Notes under the pieces: generated by a model
Told to the model about the DNA's origin: nothing
Seen by the model: only the letters and a program-made list of their open reading frames with translations
Databases searched by the model: none
DNA from: an uncultured Bryobacterales bacterium
GTDB taxonomy: Bacteria > Acidobacteriota > Terriglobia > Bryobacterales > UBA6623
Assembly (NCBI GenBank): GCA_958295955.1
Contig: OY282420.1
Location: forward strand, 1,688,435 to 1,752,434
DNA length: 64,000 bases
Direction: 5' to 3'
In this document: positions 54,283 to 63,304 of the stretch, one piece after another
Position numbering within the stretch: position 1 is the first letter of the stretch
Layout: every line of letters begins with the position of its first letter
Program-made: the position numbers and the translations under genes

Positions 54283-55749
54283 CTAGGCCAGAATCGCCTT
54301 CACCACCTTGGCGGGCTCGACGCCCGTCAGCTTGGCGTCGAGCCCCTGATGCCGGTAGGTGAAACGTTCATGGTCGATGCCGAACAGGTGAAGAATCGTC
54401 GCCTGGTAGTCGCGGATATGCACCGGGTCTTTGACGATGTTGTACGAGAACTCGTCGGTTTCGCCGTAAACCGTTCCGCCCTTCACGCCGCCGCCGGCCA
54501 TCCACAGGCTGTAGCAGCGCGGGTGGTGGTCGCGGCCGTAGTTGGCCGGCGTGAGCTCGCCCTGCGAGTAGATCGTGCGCCCGAATTCACCGCCCCAGAT
54601 GACCAGCGTGTCTTCGAACAGGCCGCGCTCCTTGAGGTCTTGCACCAGCGCCCAAGCGGCGTTATCCACGTCGCGCGCCTGGTGAGGGAGCACCAGCGGC
54701 GCGTTATTGTGAACGTCCCAGCCGCGGTGGTAAATCTGCACGAACCGCGTGCCCCGTTCGATCAGCCGCCGCGCCATCAAGGCGGCATTTTGGAACTTGC
54801 CGGGCTTGCGCGCTTCGTCGCCCCAGCGCTTCCAGGTGCTTTCGGGCTCGCTGGAGAGGTCGCTCATTTCCGGCACGGAGGTTTGCATGCGGAAGGCCAT
54901 CTCGTATTGCTCGATGCGCGCCAGCGTCGCGGGGTCGCCGATGCGCTCGTGCTGCATCTTGTTGAGATCAGAGAGGCCGTTGAGCATTTCCCGGCGCACG
55001 GTCTGCGGGACGCCGTCGGGGTTGTTGACGTAGAGCACCGGTTCGGCGCCGGCGCGCAGGCCGACTCCGGCATATTCGGGCGACAGGAATCCGGCGCTCC
55101 AGAGCTTGGCGGAAATGGCCTGCTGCCCCGACTTCGGATGGCTCTTGACCGCGTTCATCACGACAAACGTCGGCAAGTCGCGGTTCATCGTGCCCAGGCC
55201 GTAGGCAATCCAGGAGCCGATGCACGGACGGCCCGGAATCTCGCGGCCGGTCTGGATAAACGTGATGGCCGGCTCGTGGTTGATGGCGTCGGTGTTCATC
55301 GAGCGGACGATGGCGAGGTCGTCGACCATTTCCGCTGTTTTCGGCAGCAATTCGGAGATCCAGGCGCCGCTTTGGCCGTGTTGCTTGAACTTGAAAACCG
55401 ACGGCGCGATGGGAAAGCGCGACTGCCCCGAAGTCATCGTGGTCAGGCGCTGCCCTTGGCGGATCGAGTCGGGCAGGTCTTTGTCGTACCAATTTTTCAT
55501 GGCCGGCTTGTAGTCGAGCAGGTCCATTTGCGGCGGCGCGCCCATCATGTGCAGGTAGATGCAGCGTTTGGCCTTCGGCGCGAAGTGCGGCAGATGGGGC
55601 AGTCCGCCGGAGACGCGCTCGGAAGGCGTTTTGCCGGCGGCCTCCTCGCCGAGCATGGAGGCCAAGACGAGCCCGCCGATGCCGTTGGCGCCGCGGCGGA
55701 AAAACTGTCGGCGCGTTTCGATGCGGATCGCTTCTTCTATCGGCTGCAT
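54283..55749 (-). CDS. DUF1501 domain secreted protein (second)
   Basis: This 488-residue protein is a second DUF1501 member, with a twin-arginine-like leader (ETRRQFFRRGANGIGGLVLASML, residues 11-33). Family motifs are YLHMMGAPPQMDLLDYKP near the N-terminus, VIWGGEFGRTIYSQ and GRDHHPRCYSLWMAGGGVKGG near the C-terminus. It follows the PSD1 gene by two bases, the same pairing as at 5628-9590. The pair may form an exported complex. Enzymatic function is not established, and no sulfatase is adjacent here. Confidence 0.88.
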   Translation of the reverse strand: MQPIEEAIRIETRRQFFRRGANGIGGLVLASMLGEEAAGKTPSERVSGGLPHLPHFAPKAKRCIYLHMMGAPPQMDLLDYKPAMKNWYDKDLPDSIRQGQRLTTMTSGQSRFPIAPSVFKFKQHGQSGAWISELLPKTAEMVDDLAIVRSMNTDAINHEPAITFIQTGREIPGRPCIGSWIAYGLGTMNRDLPTFVVMNAVKSHPKSGQQAISAKLWSAGFLSPEYAGVGLRAGAEPVLYVNNPDGVPQTVRREMLNGLSDLNKMQHERIGDPATLARIEQYEMAFRMQTSVPEMSDLSSEPESTWKRWGDEARKPGKFQNAALMARRLIERGTRFVQIYHRGWDVHNNAPLVLPHQARDVDNAAWALVQDLKERGLFEDTLVIWGGEFGRTIYSQGELTPANYGRDHHPRCYSLWMAGGGVKGGTVYGETDEFSYNIVKDPVHIRDYQATILHLFGIDHERFTYRHQGLDAKLTGVEPAKVVKAILA

Positions 55750-55751
55750 GG

Positions 55752-58700
55752 CTATTTATTCAAGACCTCGTCCAAGTTCATCAGCTGGTTCGCCAACATG
55801 GCGTAGGCGGCGGATTCGACCGGCGGAAGTTCCGGATCGGGCGGCGACTCGCCCGTTGCCAGGATGGCGCGGGCGTCGCTTTCGTTTGCGCCGTAATAGG
55901 CGAGCAGTTTGTCGAAGCTGCGTTTCGCGGCGCCGGCTTCGCTGCGGTTGAAGCCGCGCGACAGCAGGCGGATGGTCATGAAGCCGAGCCGGGAATCGAA
56001 ATCGTCGCCCGCCTGCTTCATTGCCGACTGCGCGAGCCGGCGCGCGGCTTCGACGAATTGCACGTCGTTCATCGTGACCAGCGCCTGCAGCGGCGTGTTG
56101 GTGCGCTCGCGGCGCACGATCGAGTGCTCGCGCGTCGGGGCGTTGAAGACCTGCATCGACGCCGGCGGGGCAGCCCGTTTCCAGAAGGTATAGAGACTGC
56201 GGCGGTAAAGCTTTTCGCCGCTGTCGCGCTCGTACTTCTTGGTGTTGCTGGAGGGCATGGCCACCGAAGACCAGACGCCGTCGGGCTGATAGGGCTTCAC
56301 GCTCGGGCCGCCGATCTTGCGCACCAGCAGGCCGCTTGCCGCAAGCGCGATGTCGCGGATCGTCTCGCCGTCCATGCGGAAACGGGGGCCGCGCGACAGC
56401 AAGCGGTTTTCCGGGTCTTTCTCCAGCTTCTCGGGGGTTGACCGCGCCGACTGCCGATAGGTCGCAGACAGCAGCATCGTCTTGATCAGGCGCTTGACGT
56501 CCCACCCGGATTCGCGGAAATCGACCGCCAGCCAATCGAGCAGCTCGGTATGGGACGGCGGCTCGCCTTGCGCGCCGAAATCGTCGCTGGTGCGCACGAG
56601 CCCGGTTCCGAAGATCTCTTGCCAGTAGCGATTGACGGCGACGCGGGCGGTCAGCGGGTTGGCGTCGTCGACGATCCATTGGGCGAGGCCGAGCCGGTTT
56701 TTGGGGAACCCATCCGGCATCGCGGGCAAGAAACCCGGCGTGTCGGCAGTGACGCGGTCCCGCCGCTGATCGTACATGCCGCGGAACAGGACATGCGCCT
56801 CGGGATCCTTCCCGGGCGCCTCCTGCATGACGTGGGTCACCGCGCCGCGCCGTCGGATTTCGCGTATTTCACGCTCCATCGCGGCCCGTTGGGAAGCGAG
56901 GCGCTTGTATTGGGCATCGTTCAAGGTCAGATAGCGCAGCCGCAGGATTTCATTTTGCTCGGCGGTCAGATCGGCGGGCGGCACGGTTCGGGCGGCGTCG
57001 AGAAGCGCCCAATCAGCGATGACCTTGGCTTCTTCCACTGAGAGCACGCGGTTGAAAATGCGGAAGTCGGCAATTGCGCCGCCGCTGAAGTAGCGGGACT
57101 TGTACGAACCTTCCTCGTCGCCGGCAACGTAGCCTCGACCGAGGGAGATCGGCCGGTCGTTGCCTATCTCGCCCTTGAGCGCGGTGAAGTATTCGCCGCC
57201 CTGCACGGGCAACTCGGCGCCGTTGACGTAGAGGTTCAATCCCGCGCGCTCGGCCGAGCCGTCGTAGGTCACCGCGATATGCGTCCAGGCGCCGGTTTCG
57301 AGACGCCGTTGATTGTTGGGTCCCAGCGAAATCGTCGACGCTTTGCCGTCTTCGACCCCCTTCATGCGGAAGTTGATCTGGCGGTCGTTGAGGGTGATCG
57401 ACCAGCCGCGCATCTTGTTTTCGGGGTCCGTCTGGTCGGCAACGATGAAGTCGCCGTCGCGCTCGTCGGGGTGGTAAACCCACAGGGTCATCGAAAACGG
57501 CTTGCCGCGCTCAATGCCCGACGGCGGCAATTCCACCACGCCTTCTTCTCCAAAATGGAACGCCGCCATGTTCGCCGCCGGCCCTTCGCCGGATACGACC
57601 CCGGACGGCAGCGCCAACGGCGCGCTTGCGCCTCCGCGCGTCACCTGCGCCGGGCCGGCCGCCATCGTTTCGGTCTTGGCGTCGAGCGGCATCGTCAACG
57701 AACGGTAGCGGCGCTTGGCGACCCATGCGTCGAACTTCCCGTTCGGCGCGTCGAGGGCGTCGGTCAGCGCGGTCTCGACGGAGCGCATCTTGTCCACCAG
57801 CTTCCGGTAGCGGCTCCGCTCTTCCCTGCGCGGAACGATCATGATCGGCGGCGTATCGGAGACGTTGCCGTCCATCACGTACTGCGTGGTGTTCCGAAAG
57901 AACGCCGTCAGGCGGTAGAAGTCCTTTTGCGTGATGGGATCGAACTTGTGATCGTGGCAGGTGGCGCAGCCGACCGTCAGACCGAGGAATACGGCGCCGG
58001 TGGTGTCGGCGCGGTCTTTGGCGTAAATGACTTCGAACTCTTCGGGGATCACGCCGCCTTCGTTCGTCGTGGCGTTGCAGCGGTGGAAGCCGGAAGCGAT
58101 GAGTTGATCGAGCGAAGGATCGGGCAGCAGGTCGCCGGCGATCTGCTCGACGGTAAAGCGGTCGAACGGGAGATTGCGGTTGTAGGCGTCGATGACCCAG
58201 TCGCGGTAAGGCCACATCTCGCGGTAGTTGTCGATATGAATGCCGTGGGTATCGGCGTACCGCGCCGCGTCGAGCCAATAGCGCGCGCGGTGCTCGCCGT
58301 AGCCGGGCAGGGCGAGCAGACGGTCGAGATAGCGCTCGTAGGCGCCGGGGGCTTCGTCGTCGAGGAACGCCTGCAAATGACCCGGCTCGGGCGGCAGCCC
58401 GGTGATGTCGAGCGCGGCGCGGCGGGCCAGCGCGGGGCGGTCGGCCTCGGCGGCCGGGGTCAGCCCCTCGGCTTGCAGCCGGGCGAGGATGAAGTTGTCA
58501 ATCGGATTGGCCGCCCATGTCCCGTCGCCGGCTGGGGGAACATCGGGCCGAACCGGCGGCTCGAACGACCAATGCCCCGTCCATTCGGCGCCTTGGTCGA
58601 TCCAGGCGCGCAGCTTGTCGATTTGTTCGGGCTCGAGCTTCTTGTGCGAGTACTCGGGCGGCATCCGGCGCGCCGCGTCGCGGTGCGTGATGCGCTGGTA

Positions 58701-58958
58701 AATCAGGCTCGCCTCGGCGTCGCCGGGCACGACCGGCTTGCCGTTTTCACGCTCGGCGAAAGCGCCGCCCTTGAGATCGAGACGCAGGTCGGCGAGCCGC
58801 GTCGCGGGGTCGGGGCCGTGGCATTGGAAGCACGCGTCGGAGAGCAGCGGACGGACTTCGGTCTGAAAGTCGACCCGCGCGAGCGGGGGCGCCGCAAGCG
58901 CCGGCGCGGTTAACAGAAGCGCAACGAAAGCGGCAAGGCGGAACCCGGATACACTCAT
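55752..58958 (-). CDS. PSD1 protein with LamG-like domain
   Basis: This 1068-residue secreted protein is a larger PSD1 form. A signal peptide (1-22) is followed by a PSCyt1 heme domain with CFQCH at 43-47, DUF1549 (NPIDNFILARLQAEGL) with a second heme motif (CATCHDHKF), and a concanavalin/LamG-like beta-sandwich at about 480-660 (KPFSMTLWVYHPDERDG, WTHIAVTYDGS, LYVNGAELP). DUF1553 comes at the end (AQWIVDDANPLTARVAVNRYW). The LamG-like part is the piece that could bind a glycan. It is preceded by TATAAT at 58968-58973 and pairs with the DUF1501 gene downstream. Function beyond secreted heme/carbohydrate-binding protein is inferred. Confidence 0.87.
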   Translation of the reverse strand: MSVSGFRLAAFVALLLTAPALAAPPLARVDFQTEVRPLLSDACFQCHGPDPATRLADLRLDLKGGAFAERENGKPVVPGDAEASLIYQRITHRDAARRMPPEYSHKKLEPEQIDKLRAWIDQGAEWTGHWSFEPPVRPDVPPAGDGTWAANPIDNFILARLQAEGLTPAAEADRPALARRAALDITGLPPEPGHLQAFLDDEAPGAYERYLDRLLALPGYGEHRARYWLDAARYADTHGIHIDNYREMWPYRDWVIDAYNRNLPFDRFTVEQIAGDLLPDPSLDQLIASGFHRCNATTNEGGVIPEEFEVIYAKDRADTTGAVFLGLTVGCATCHDHKFDPITQKDFYRLTAFFRNTTQYVMDGNVSDTPPIMIVPRREERSRYRKLVDKMRSVETALTDALDAPNGKFDAWVAKRRYRSLTMPLDAKTETMAAGPAQVTRGGASAPLALPSGVVSGEGPAANMAAFHFGEEGVVELPPSGIERGKPFSMTLWVYHPDERDGDFIVADQTDPENKMRGWSITLNDRQINFRMKGVEDGKASTISLGPNNQRRLETGAWTHIAVTYDGSAERAGLNLYVNGAELPVQGGEYFTALKGEIGNDRPISLGRGYVAGDEEGSYKSRYFSGGAIADFRIFNRVLSVEEAKVIADWALLDAARTVPPADLTAEQNEILRLRYLTLNDAQYKRLASQRAAMEREIREIRRRGAVTHVMQEAPGKDPEAHVLFRGMYDQRRDRVTADTPGFLPAMPDGFPKNRLGLAQWIVDDANPLTARVAVNRYWQEIFGTGLVRTSDDFGAQGEPPSHTELLDWLAVDFRESGWDVKRLIKTMLLSATYRQSARSTPEKLEKDPENRLLSRGPRFRMDGETIRDIALAASGLLVRKIGGPSVKPYQPDGVWSSVAMPSSNTKKYERDSGEKLYRRSLYTFWKRAAPPASMQVFNAPTREHSIVRRERTNTPLQALVTMNDVQFVEAARRLAQSAMKQAGDDFDSRLGFMTIRLLSRGFNRSEAGAAKRSFDKLLAYYGANESDARAILATGESPPDPELPPVESAAYAMLANQLMNLDEVLNK

Positions 58959-58967
58959 TCCACCGCG

Positions 58968-58973
58968 ATTATA
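58968..58973 (-). promoter_or_regulatory. -10 box of PSD1/DUF1501 operon
   Basis: TATAAT on the minus strand, part of GTAGTATAAT, ends nine bases before the ATG at 58958, giving a leader of about three bases. No Shine-Dalgarno site is present. Confidence 0.5.
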
Positions 58974-59038
58974 CTACCGCGCTCGCGCGCCGCCGGCGAT
59001 TGCGCGCCGAATGTGGGTATATTTTGCGGCAGCTCGAG

Positions 59039-59932
59039 CTATTCCCGTTTTTTGAGGCGCCGCACTCTGCGCCTCATATCCCTGCGCTCGTCCTCGATCT
59101 CCTTGGCAAACGCTTCCGCCCGCTTTTTCAACTCCGCGTCTTCGGATTCAAGGTAGGACTTGGTCCATTGCTCGGCCCGCTCGATCAGCGCCAAGCGAAT
59201 CTTCGGATCGTCGACCCGCTTGCGGCTGAAGACCAGCGAAATGTCGAGCAGGATTTTGGCCACGGCAAACCGCGCGTCGTCGTTGGCGATCGTCACCGGA
59301 CCGGCGGCGAAGGCGGCTTGCGCTTTCTCGGCGAATTCCGCGCCTTCGCCGAAGCCGCAGAACTCGGTGGCGGCGAGCGCGAGTCCGCGCAGAACGGTGC
59401 GCTCCGAGGCGGTTTCGACTTGCTCCATGGCGATATCCTGGCCCTCGCTTATGCCTTCGATGACCGGGGGCACGGTCGCGGCGGCCGGCGGGAACGGGAA
59501 CCGGCAGATCACGTCGTCCGTTCCCCAGGCCGTATCGAGGTCGCCGAGCGATTCCGTCAACTCGATCGCGAACTGGCGCGCCTCGCGGTTGATCTGCTGC
59601 AGCAGAGGCTCATAGCTGGGGCGCAGCTTGGGGCTCTCTTCGATGGCCGCGCGGTAGGCGTCGCCGACTTCCATATAGCCGCGCGAGAGACCCATGAGCA
59701 GAACCGTGCGCCAGACGCGCGCGCGTTCCTTGAGCGGGGTCTCGCGGGAGGCCACGGTGTCGAGCTCGGCCGACATTTTGGAAAACTCCCCGCGGTCGTA
59801 GTAGAAACCGGCGTTGTCCCAGTGCCACTCGGGCGAACCGCCTTTCGGCGGGGCAGGCCCGGTGTTGCAGCCCAACACCCCCGCGAGGGCGGCAACCGGC
59901 GCCAAATAGAAAATCATTCGGGAAACTGACAC
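59039..59932 (-). CDS. lipoprotein of unknown function, helical
   Basis: This 297-residue protein has a signal with a lipobox (LAGVLGC, Cys22), then a Gly/Pro-rich linker and a mainly helical body with TPR-like stretches (GFYYDRGEFSKMSAELDTV, DAYRAAIEESPKLRPSYEPLL). The C-terminus is a highly charged helix (FAKEIEDERRDMRRRVRRLKKRE). It is a single gene between the PSD1 operon and the divergent dehydrogenase gene. No catalytic motif was recognised. It may be a cell-envelope scaffold. Confidence 0.7.
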   Translation of the reverse strand: MSVSRMIFYLAPVAALAGVLGCNTGPAPPKGGSPEWHWDNAGFYYDRGEFSKMSAELDTVASRETPLKERARVWRTVLLMGLSRGYMEVGDAYRAAIEESPKLRPSYEPLLQQINREARQFAIELTESLGDLDTAWGTDDVICRFPFPPAAATVPPVIEGISEGQDIAMEQVETASERTVLRGLALAATEFCGFGEGAEFAEKAQAAFAAGPVTIANDDARFAVAKILLDISLVFSRKRVDDPKIRLALIERAEQWTKSYLESEDAELKKRAEAFAKEIEDERRDMRRRVRRLKKRE

Positions 59933-60046
59933 TTCAAGAACCTCATGCCTACAGCGATGGCCGGCGCCGCGATTGCCGCGGCGGCAACGCTTCCGCCCGA
60001 CGGGTCTTTATCATCTTAGCGGATTCGCTCGGCGGAAGTCGGCGGC

Positions 60047-60052
60047 TAAAAT
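60047..60052 (+). promoter_or_regulatory. -10 box of dehydrogenase gene
   Basis: TAAAAT ends ten bases before the ATG at 60063, with AGGAA between them as a weak ribosome site. A leader of only a few bases is implied. Confidence 0.4.
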
Positions 60053-60062
60053 CGTAGGAACC

Positions 60063-63044
60063 ATGTCTTTGCGTCCGCTGCCGGTTCTACTCGCCTTGTT
60101 TGCTTTGTCGGGGGCGTCTTGCACGTATTGGAAGCCGATTCCGGCGGAGGGCTTCGACGTTGCCGAAGGTCTGGAGATGACGCTCTGGGCCGCGGAGCCG
60201 CTGCTGGTCAACCCGACCAACTTCGATATCGACGAGCGCGGGCGCATCTGGCTGATCGAGTCGGTCAACTACCGCAGCGATCTCAAGCGCAAGCCGAAGA
60301 ACGATCCGACGGGCGACCGCATCGTGATCCTCGAGGATACGGACGGAGACGGCCGCGCGGATACGCGCAAGATTTTCGATCAGCGGCCGGACATGCTGGC
60401 GCCGCTGGGGATATCGGTATTCGGCAACAAGGTGCTGGTTGCGCAATCGCCCGACCTGATCGTTTACGTCAAAGACGAGAACGACAACATCGTCGGCAAG
60501 GAAACGCTGCTCACCGGCTGGGGCGGCGCCGACCACGATCACGGCCTGCATGCGGTCTTGTTCGGACACGACGGCCGCTACTACTTCAACTCGGGAGACC
60601 AAGGCTTTTCGACGACGGACAAGTCGGGCAAGCAGCACCGCAGCAGCCGCGAAGGCCCGTATTACGCCGCGACCGTACAGCGCATGAACCCCGACGGCTC
60701 GGATTTCTCGGTGCTGGCGCACAATGCGCGCAATCCGTACGAGATCGCCCTCGACTCCTTCGGCTCGATCTGGCAAACCGACAACGACGACGACGGGAAC
60801 AAATGGACGCGCCTGCTCTACATCGTCGAGGGCGCCAACTACGGCTACTGGGGGCCCGGCGGCCGCCGCTGGCGCGAGGACAAGGGAACGCATTTCCACG
60901 CGGAGCGCCCCGGGACGATGCCTTTCGTGGCGCGGACGGGGCCGGGCTCGCCGGCCGGTCTGACGTTTTACGAAGGCGATCTGCTGCCCGAGAAATACCG
61001 CGGGCAGTTGCTGCATGCCGAGCCGGGCAAGCGCCTGATTCAGACCTTCTTCGTCGAGCCGTCCGGCGCCGGATACACGATGCGGCACGAGAACACGGTC
61101 GCCACCGTACACCCCGACTTCCGGCCCAGCGACATCGCAGTCGCTCCCGACGGCTCGGTCTTCATCGCCGATTGGAACGACCCCGCGGTCGGCGGCCACA
61201 ACATGCAGGATATCGAGAAAGGGCGCATCTACCGCCTGGCCCCCGCGGGGCATGTCCGCTCGATTCCGCAACTCGATCTCGAGACGGACGAAGGTCTTGC
61301 GGCGGCGTTCGGCTCGCCGAACCAGGCAACGCGGGCGCGCGCTTACCAAGAGCTGCAACTGCGCGGCAACGACGCCCGGGAAATGCTGCTGGCGATCTGG
61401 CGCAGCCCTTACGTGACGATGCGGGCGCGCGCGCTGTGGCTGGCGGCCCCAATGGGCGCCGCAGGCGAGGCCGCTCTGGAAGAAGCGCTCGCCGACGCGG
61501 ACCCCCGGTTCCGCGTCCTCGGTCTGCGCGCGGCGCAATTTCACGGCATGGATGCCGTCGGCCGCGCCAGGGCGCTGACGCGCGATCCTTCGCCGCACGT
61601 GCGCCGCGAAGCCGCGCTCCTGCTGCGCGGGCTCGACCCCGCCGACAGAGTCGAGCCCTGGCTGGAGTTGGCCGCAGGATACGACGGGCAAGACCGCTGG
61701 TATCTCGAAACGCTGCGCATCGCCGCGACCGGAGCGGAAGACCTGATGTTCGCGGCGCTGCGCGCGCAGCATCCCGACTGGAACGACGCGGTTGCCGATC
61801 TCTACTGGGTGCTCCAGGCGCCCAGCTCGATAGCGTATCTGAGGCAAGTCTTGCGCAACCCCTCTCTGCCCCTGGAGCAACGGGCCGCAGCGCTGGAGGC
61901 ATTGGGCTGGCAGCCGGCGGAGGAGGCGGCGCTGACGGTCTCCCGACTGGCCGGCGACCCCTCGGTCGAGCCGCAGTTGCGCAAGCGCGGACTCTATTTC
62001 CTGGGCAAGCAACTCTACAGCGAATGGAGCGCGTACCGCCGCAACGCCGCGGCGCTCGCCGCGGTCGGCCGCGCGCTCGAAGACCCCGGCCTGCGGCAGG
62101 ACGCTCTGGAGTTGGCAACCCTCCTGGCGGACCGCGCGTTCGGCCCGCAACTGCTGCAGCTTGCGCGCGACGACAAGCTGGATGAGGCTTCGAGGAAATC
62201 GGCGCTGGAGGCCCTCGGCGCGCTCGGCGGCGAGTATCTTCCCGCGTTGCGCGCAGCGGCGCTTGCCGGGCCGGACGCCTTGCGCATTGCAGCCATAAAC
62301 GGCCTGGGCGCGGCGCGGCCCGCGGATCTGGACGCAACGCTGCAACAGATCGTTCTGTCCGCGGCGGCCAACGAAGTCCGCAGCGCGGCCCTGCGGGTCT
62401 TGGGCCGCCGGCCGTCGGGACTGCATGCGATCCTCGACATGGAAGAATCGCTGGACCTGCCCGCCGAGTTGAGGACGGTGGCGGCGGGCATGGTTCATGC
62501 GAGCCGCGTTGCGGCGGTTCGCGAACGCGCCGCGGCGATTCTCCCCGCGCCCGCGAGCAGGAACAATCGCAAGATCGTTCGCGCGCGCGCCATCGTCGAG
62601 GCGGTCGGAGACGTCGAGCGCGGCCGCGCGGTTTTCAACCGCAAAGACGGCGCCGACTGCGCGAAGTGCCACTCGCTCGAACCCGGCGAGGAACCGGTCG
62701 GGCCGAGCCTGGCGGCGATCGGCTCAAAATACGCCAAGGAAGGCTTGTTCGATTCGATCCTCAACCCCAGCGCGGGCATCGCGCCCGAGTATTATTCGTG
62801 GGTGCTCGACACGACAACCTACGGGCTGGTGACCGGCGTATTGGCGGAAGACTCCGGCGAGCGGGTCGTTGTGCGCACGGAAACCGGCGACGAGATTCGC
62901 TTGGAGCCTTCCGAAATTTTAGAGCGCCGCCAAAGCAGGCTGTCGATCATGCCCGAAGACCTGATCAACGCGATGACCGAGCAGGAATTGATCGACCTGC
63001 TCGAATTCCTGGCGACGCTGCGCGAAGAGACGGCGGGCCGTTAG
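60063..63044 (+). CDS. PVC-type membrane dehydrogenase: beta-propeller, HEAT repeats, cytochrome c
   Basis: This 993-residue protein matches the PVC-type membrane-bound dehydrogenase layout. A lipobox-like signal (LSGASC, Cys19) anchors it, and a six-bladed propeller of PQQ-sugar-dehydrogenase type fills about 30-400 (GRIWLIESVNYRSDLKR, DTDGDGRADTRKIF, FIADWNDPAVGGHNMQDI). HEAT-like helical repeats follow (about 420-830), then a C-terminal cytochrome c domain (CAKCH near 868). It should oxidise a sugar or alcohol outside the membrane and pass electrons to its own heme. The frame is open from 59973, but the ATG at 60063 starts the signal. A ThuA-like or sugar partner gene is not adjacent. Confidence 0.88.
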   Translation: MSLRPLPVLLALFALSGASCTYWKPIPAEGFDVAEGLEMTLWAAEPLLVNPTNFDIDERGRIWLIESVNYRSDLKRKPKNDPTGDRIVILEDTDGDGRADTRKIFDQRPDMLAPLGISVFGNKVLVAQSPDLIVYVKDENDNIVGKETLLTGWGGADHDHGLHAVLFGHDGRYYFNSGDQGFSTTDKSGKQHRSSREGPYYAATVQRMNPDGSDFSVLAHNARNPYEIALDSFGSIWQTDNDDDGNKWTRLLYIVEGANYGYWGPGGRRWREDKGTHFHAERPGTMPFVARTGPGSPAGLTFYEGDLLPEKYRGQLLHAEPGKRLIQTFFVEPSGAGYTMRHENTVATVHPDFRPSDIAVAPDGSVFIADWNDPAVGGHNMQDIEKGRIYRLAPAGHVRSIPQLDLETDEGLAAAFGSPNQATRARAYQELQLRGNDAREMLLAIWRSPYVTMRARALWLAAPMGAAGEAALEEALADADPRFRVLGLRAAQFHGMDAVGRARALTRDPSPHVRREAALLLRGLDPADRVEPWLELAAGYDGQDRWYLETLRIAATGAEDLMFAALRAQHPDWNDAVADLYWVLQAPSSIAYLRQVLRNPSLPLEQRAAALEALGWQPAEEAALTVSRLAGDPSVEPQLRKRGLYFLGKQLYSEWSAYRRNAAALAAVGRALEDPGLRQDALELATLLADRAFGPQLLQLARDDKLDEASRKSALEALGALGGEYLPALRAAALAGPDALRIAAINGLGAARPADLDATLQQIVLSAAANEVRSAALRVLGRRPSGLHAILDMEESLDLPAELRTVAAGMVHASRVAAVRERAAAILPAPASRNNRKIVRARAIVEAVGDVERGRAVFNRKDGADCAKCHSLEPGEEPVGPSLAAIGSKYAKEGLFDSILNPSAGIAPEYYSWVLDTTTYGLVTGVLAEDSGERVVVRTETGDEIRLEPSEILERRQSRLSIMPEDLINAMTEQELIDLLEFLATLREETAGR

Positions 63045-63241
63045 CCCAAGTTCAACAGGGGCGAGGTCAAGCCGTTGGAGGAGCGGCAGGTTGCATCGAC
63101 AGAAACGCGAACAGAAACGCGAAGATTGCGGAGAGGAGCCAAGCACGCCCCGGCAGAGTCCGCGGTAAAGTCACGGCGCTCACTCTCCGGTTCACTCTCC
63201 GCTTCGCAGGCAGCCGGTTTCGGTCGGGAATCCGCGAAGAA

Positions 63242-63272
63242 TAAAAAACGGGCCCCGATTGCTCGGGGCCCG
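63242..63272 (-). terminator. Rho-independent terminator of the barrel gene
   Basis: A perfect 10-bp stem CGGGCCCCGA/TCGGGGCCCG with loop TTGC is followed on the minus strand by six Ts. It lies 32 bases after the stop of the TonB-receptor-like gene. The rest of the 260-base spacer (63045-63304) holds nothing I can assign. Confidence 0.9.
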
Positions 63273-63304
63273 CATGCGGTTTGGTTTGGTTGTCGCCGTT
63301 GCGC

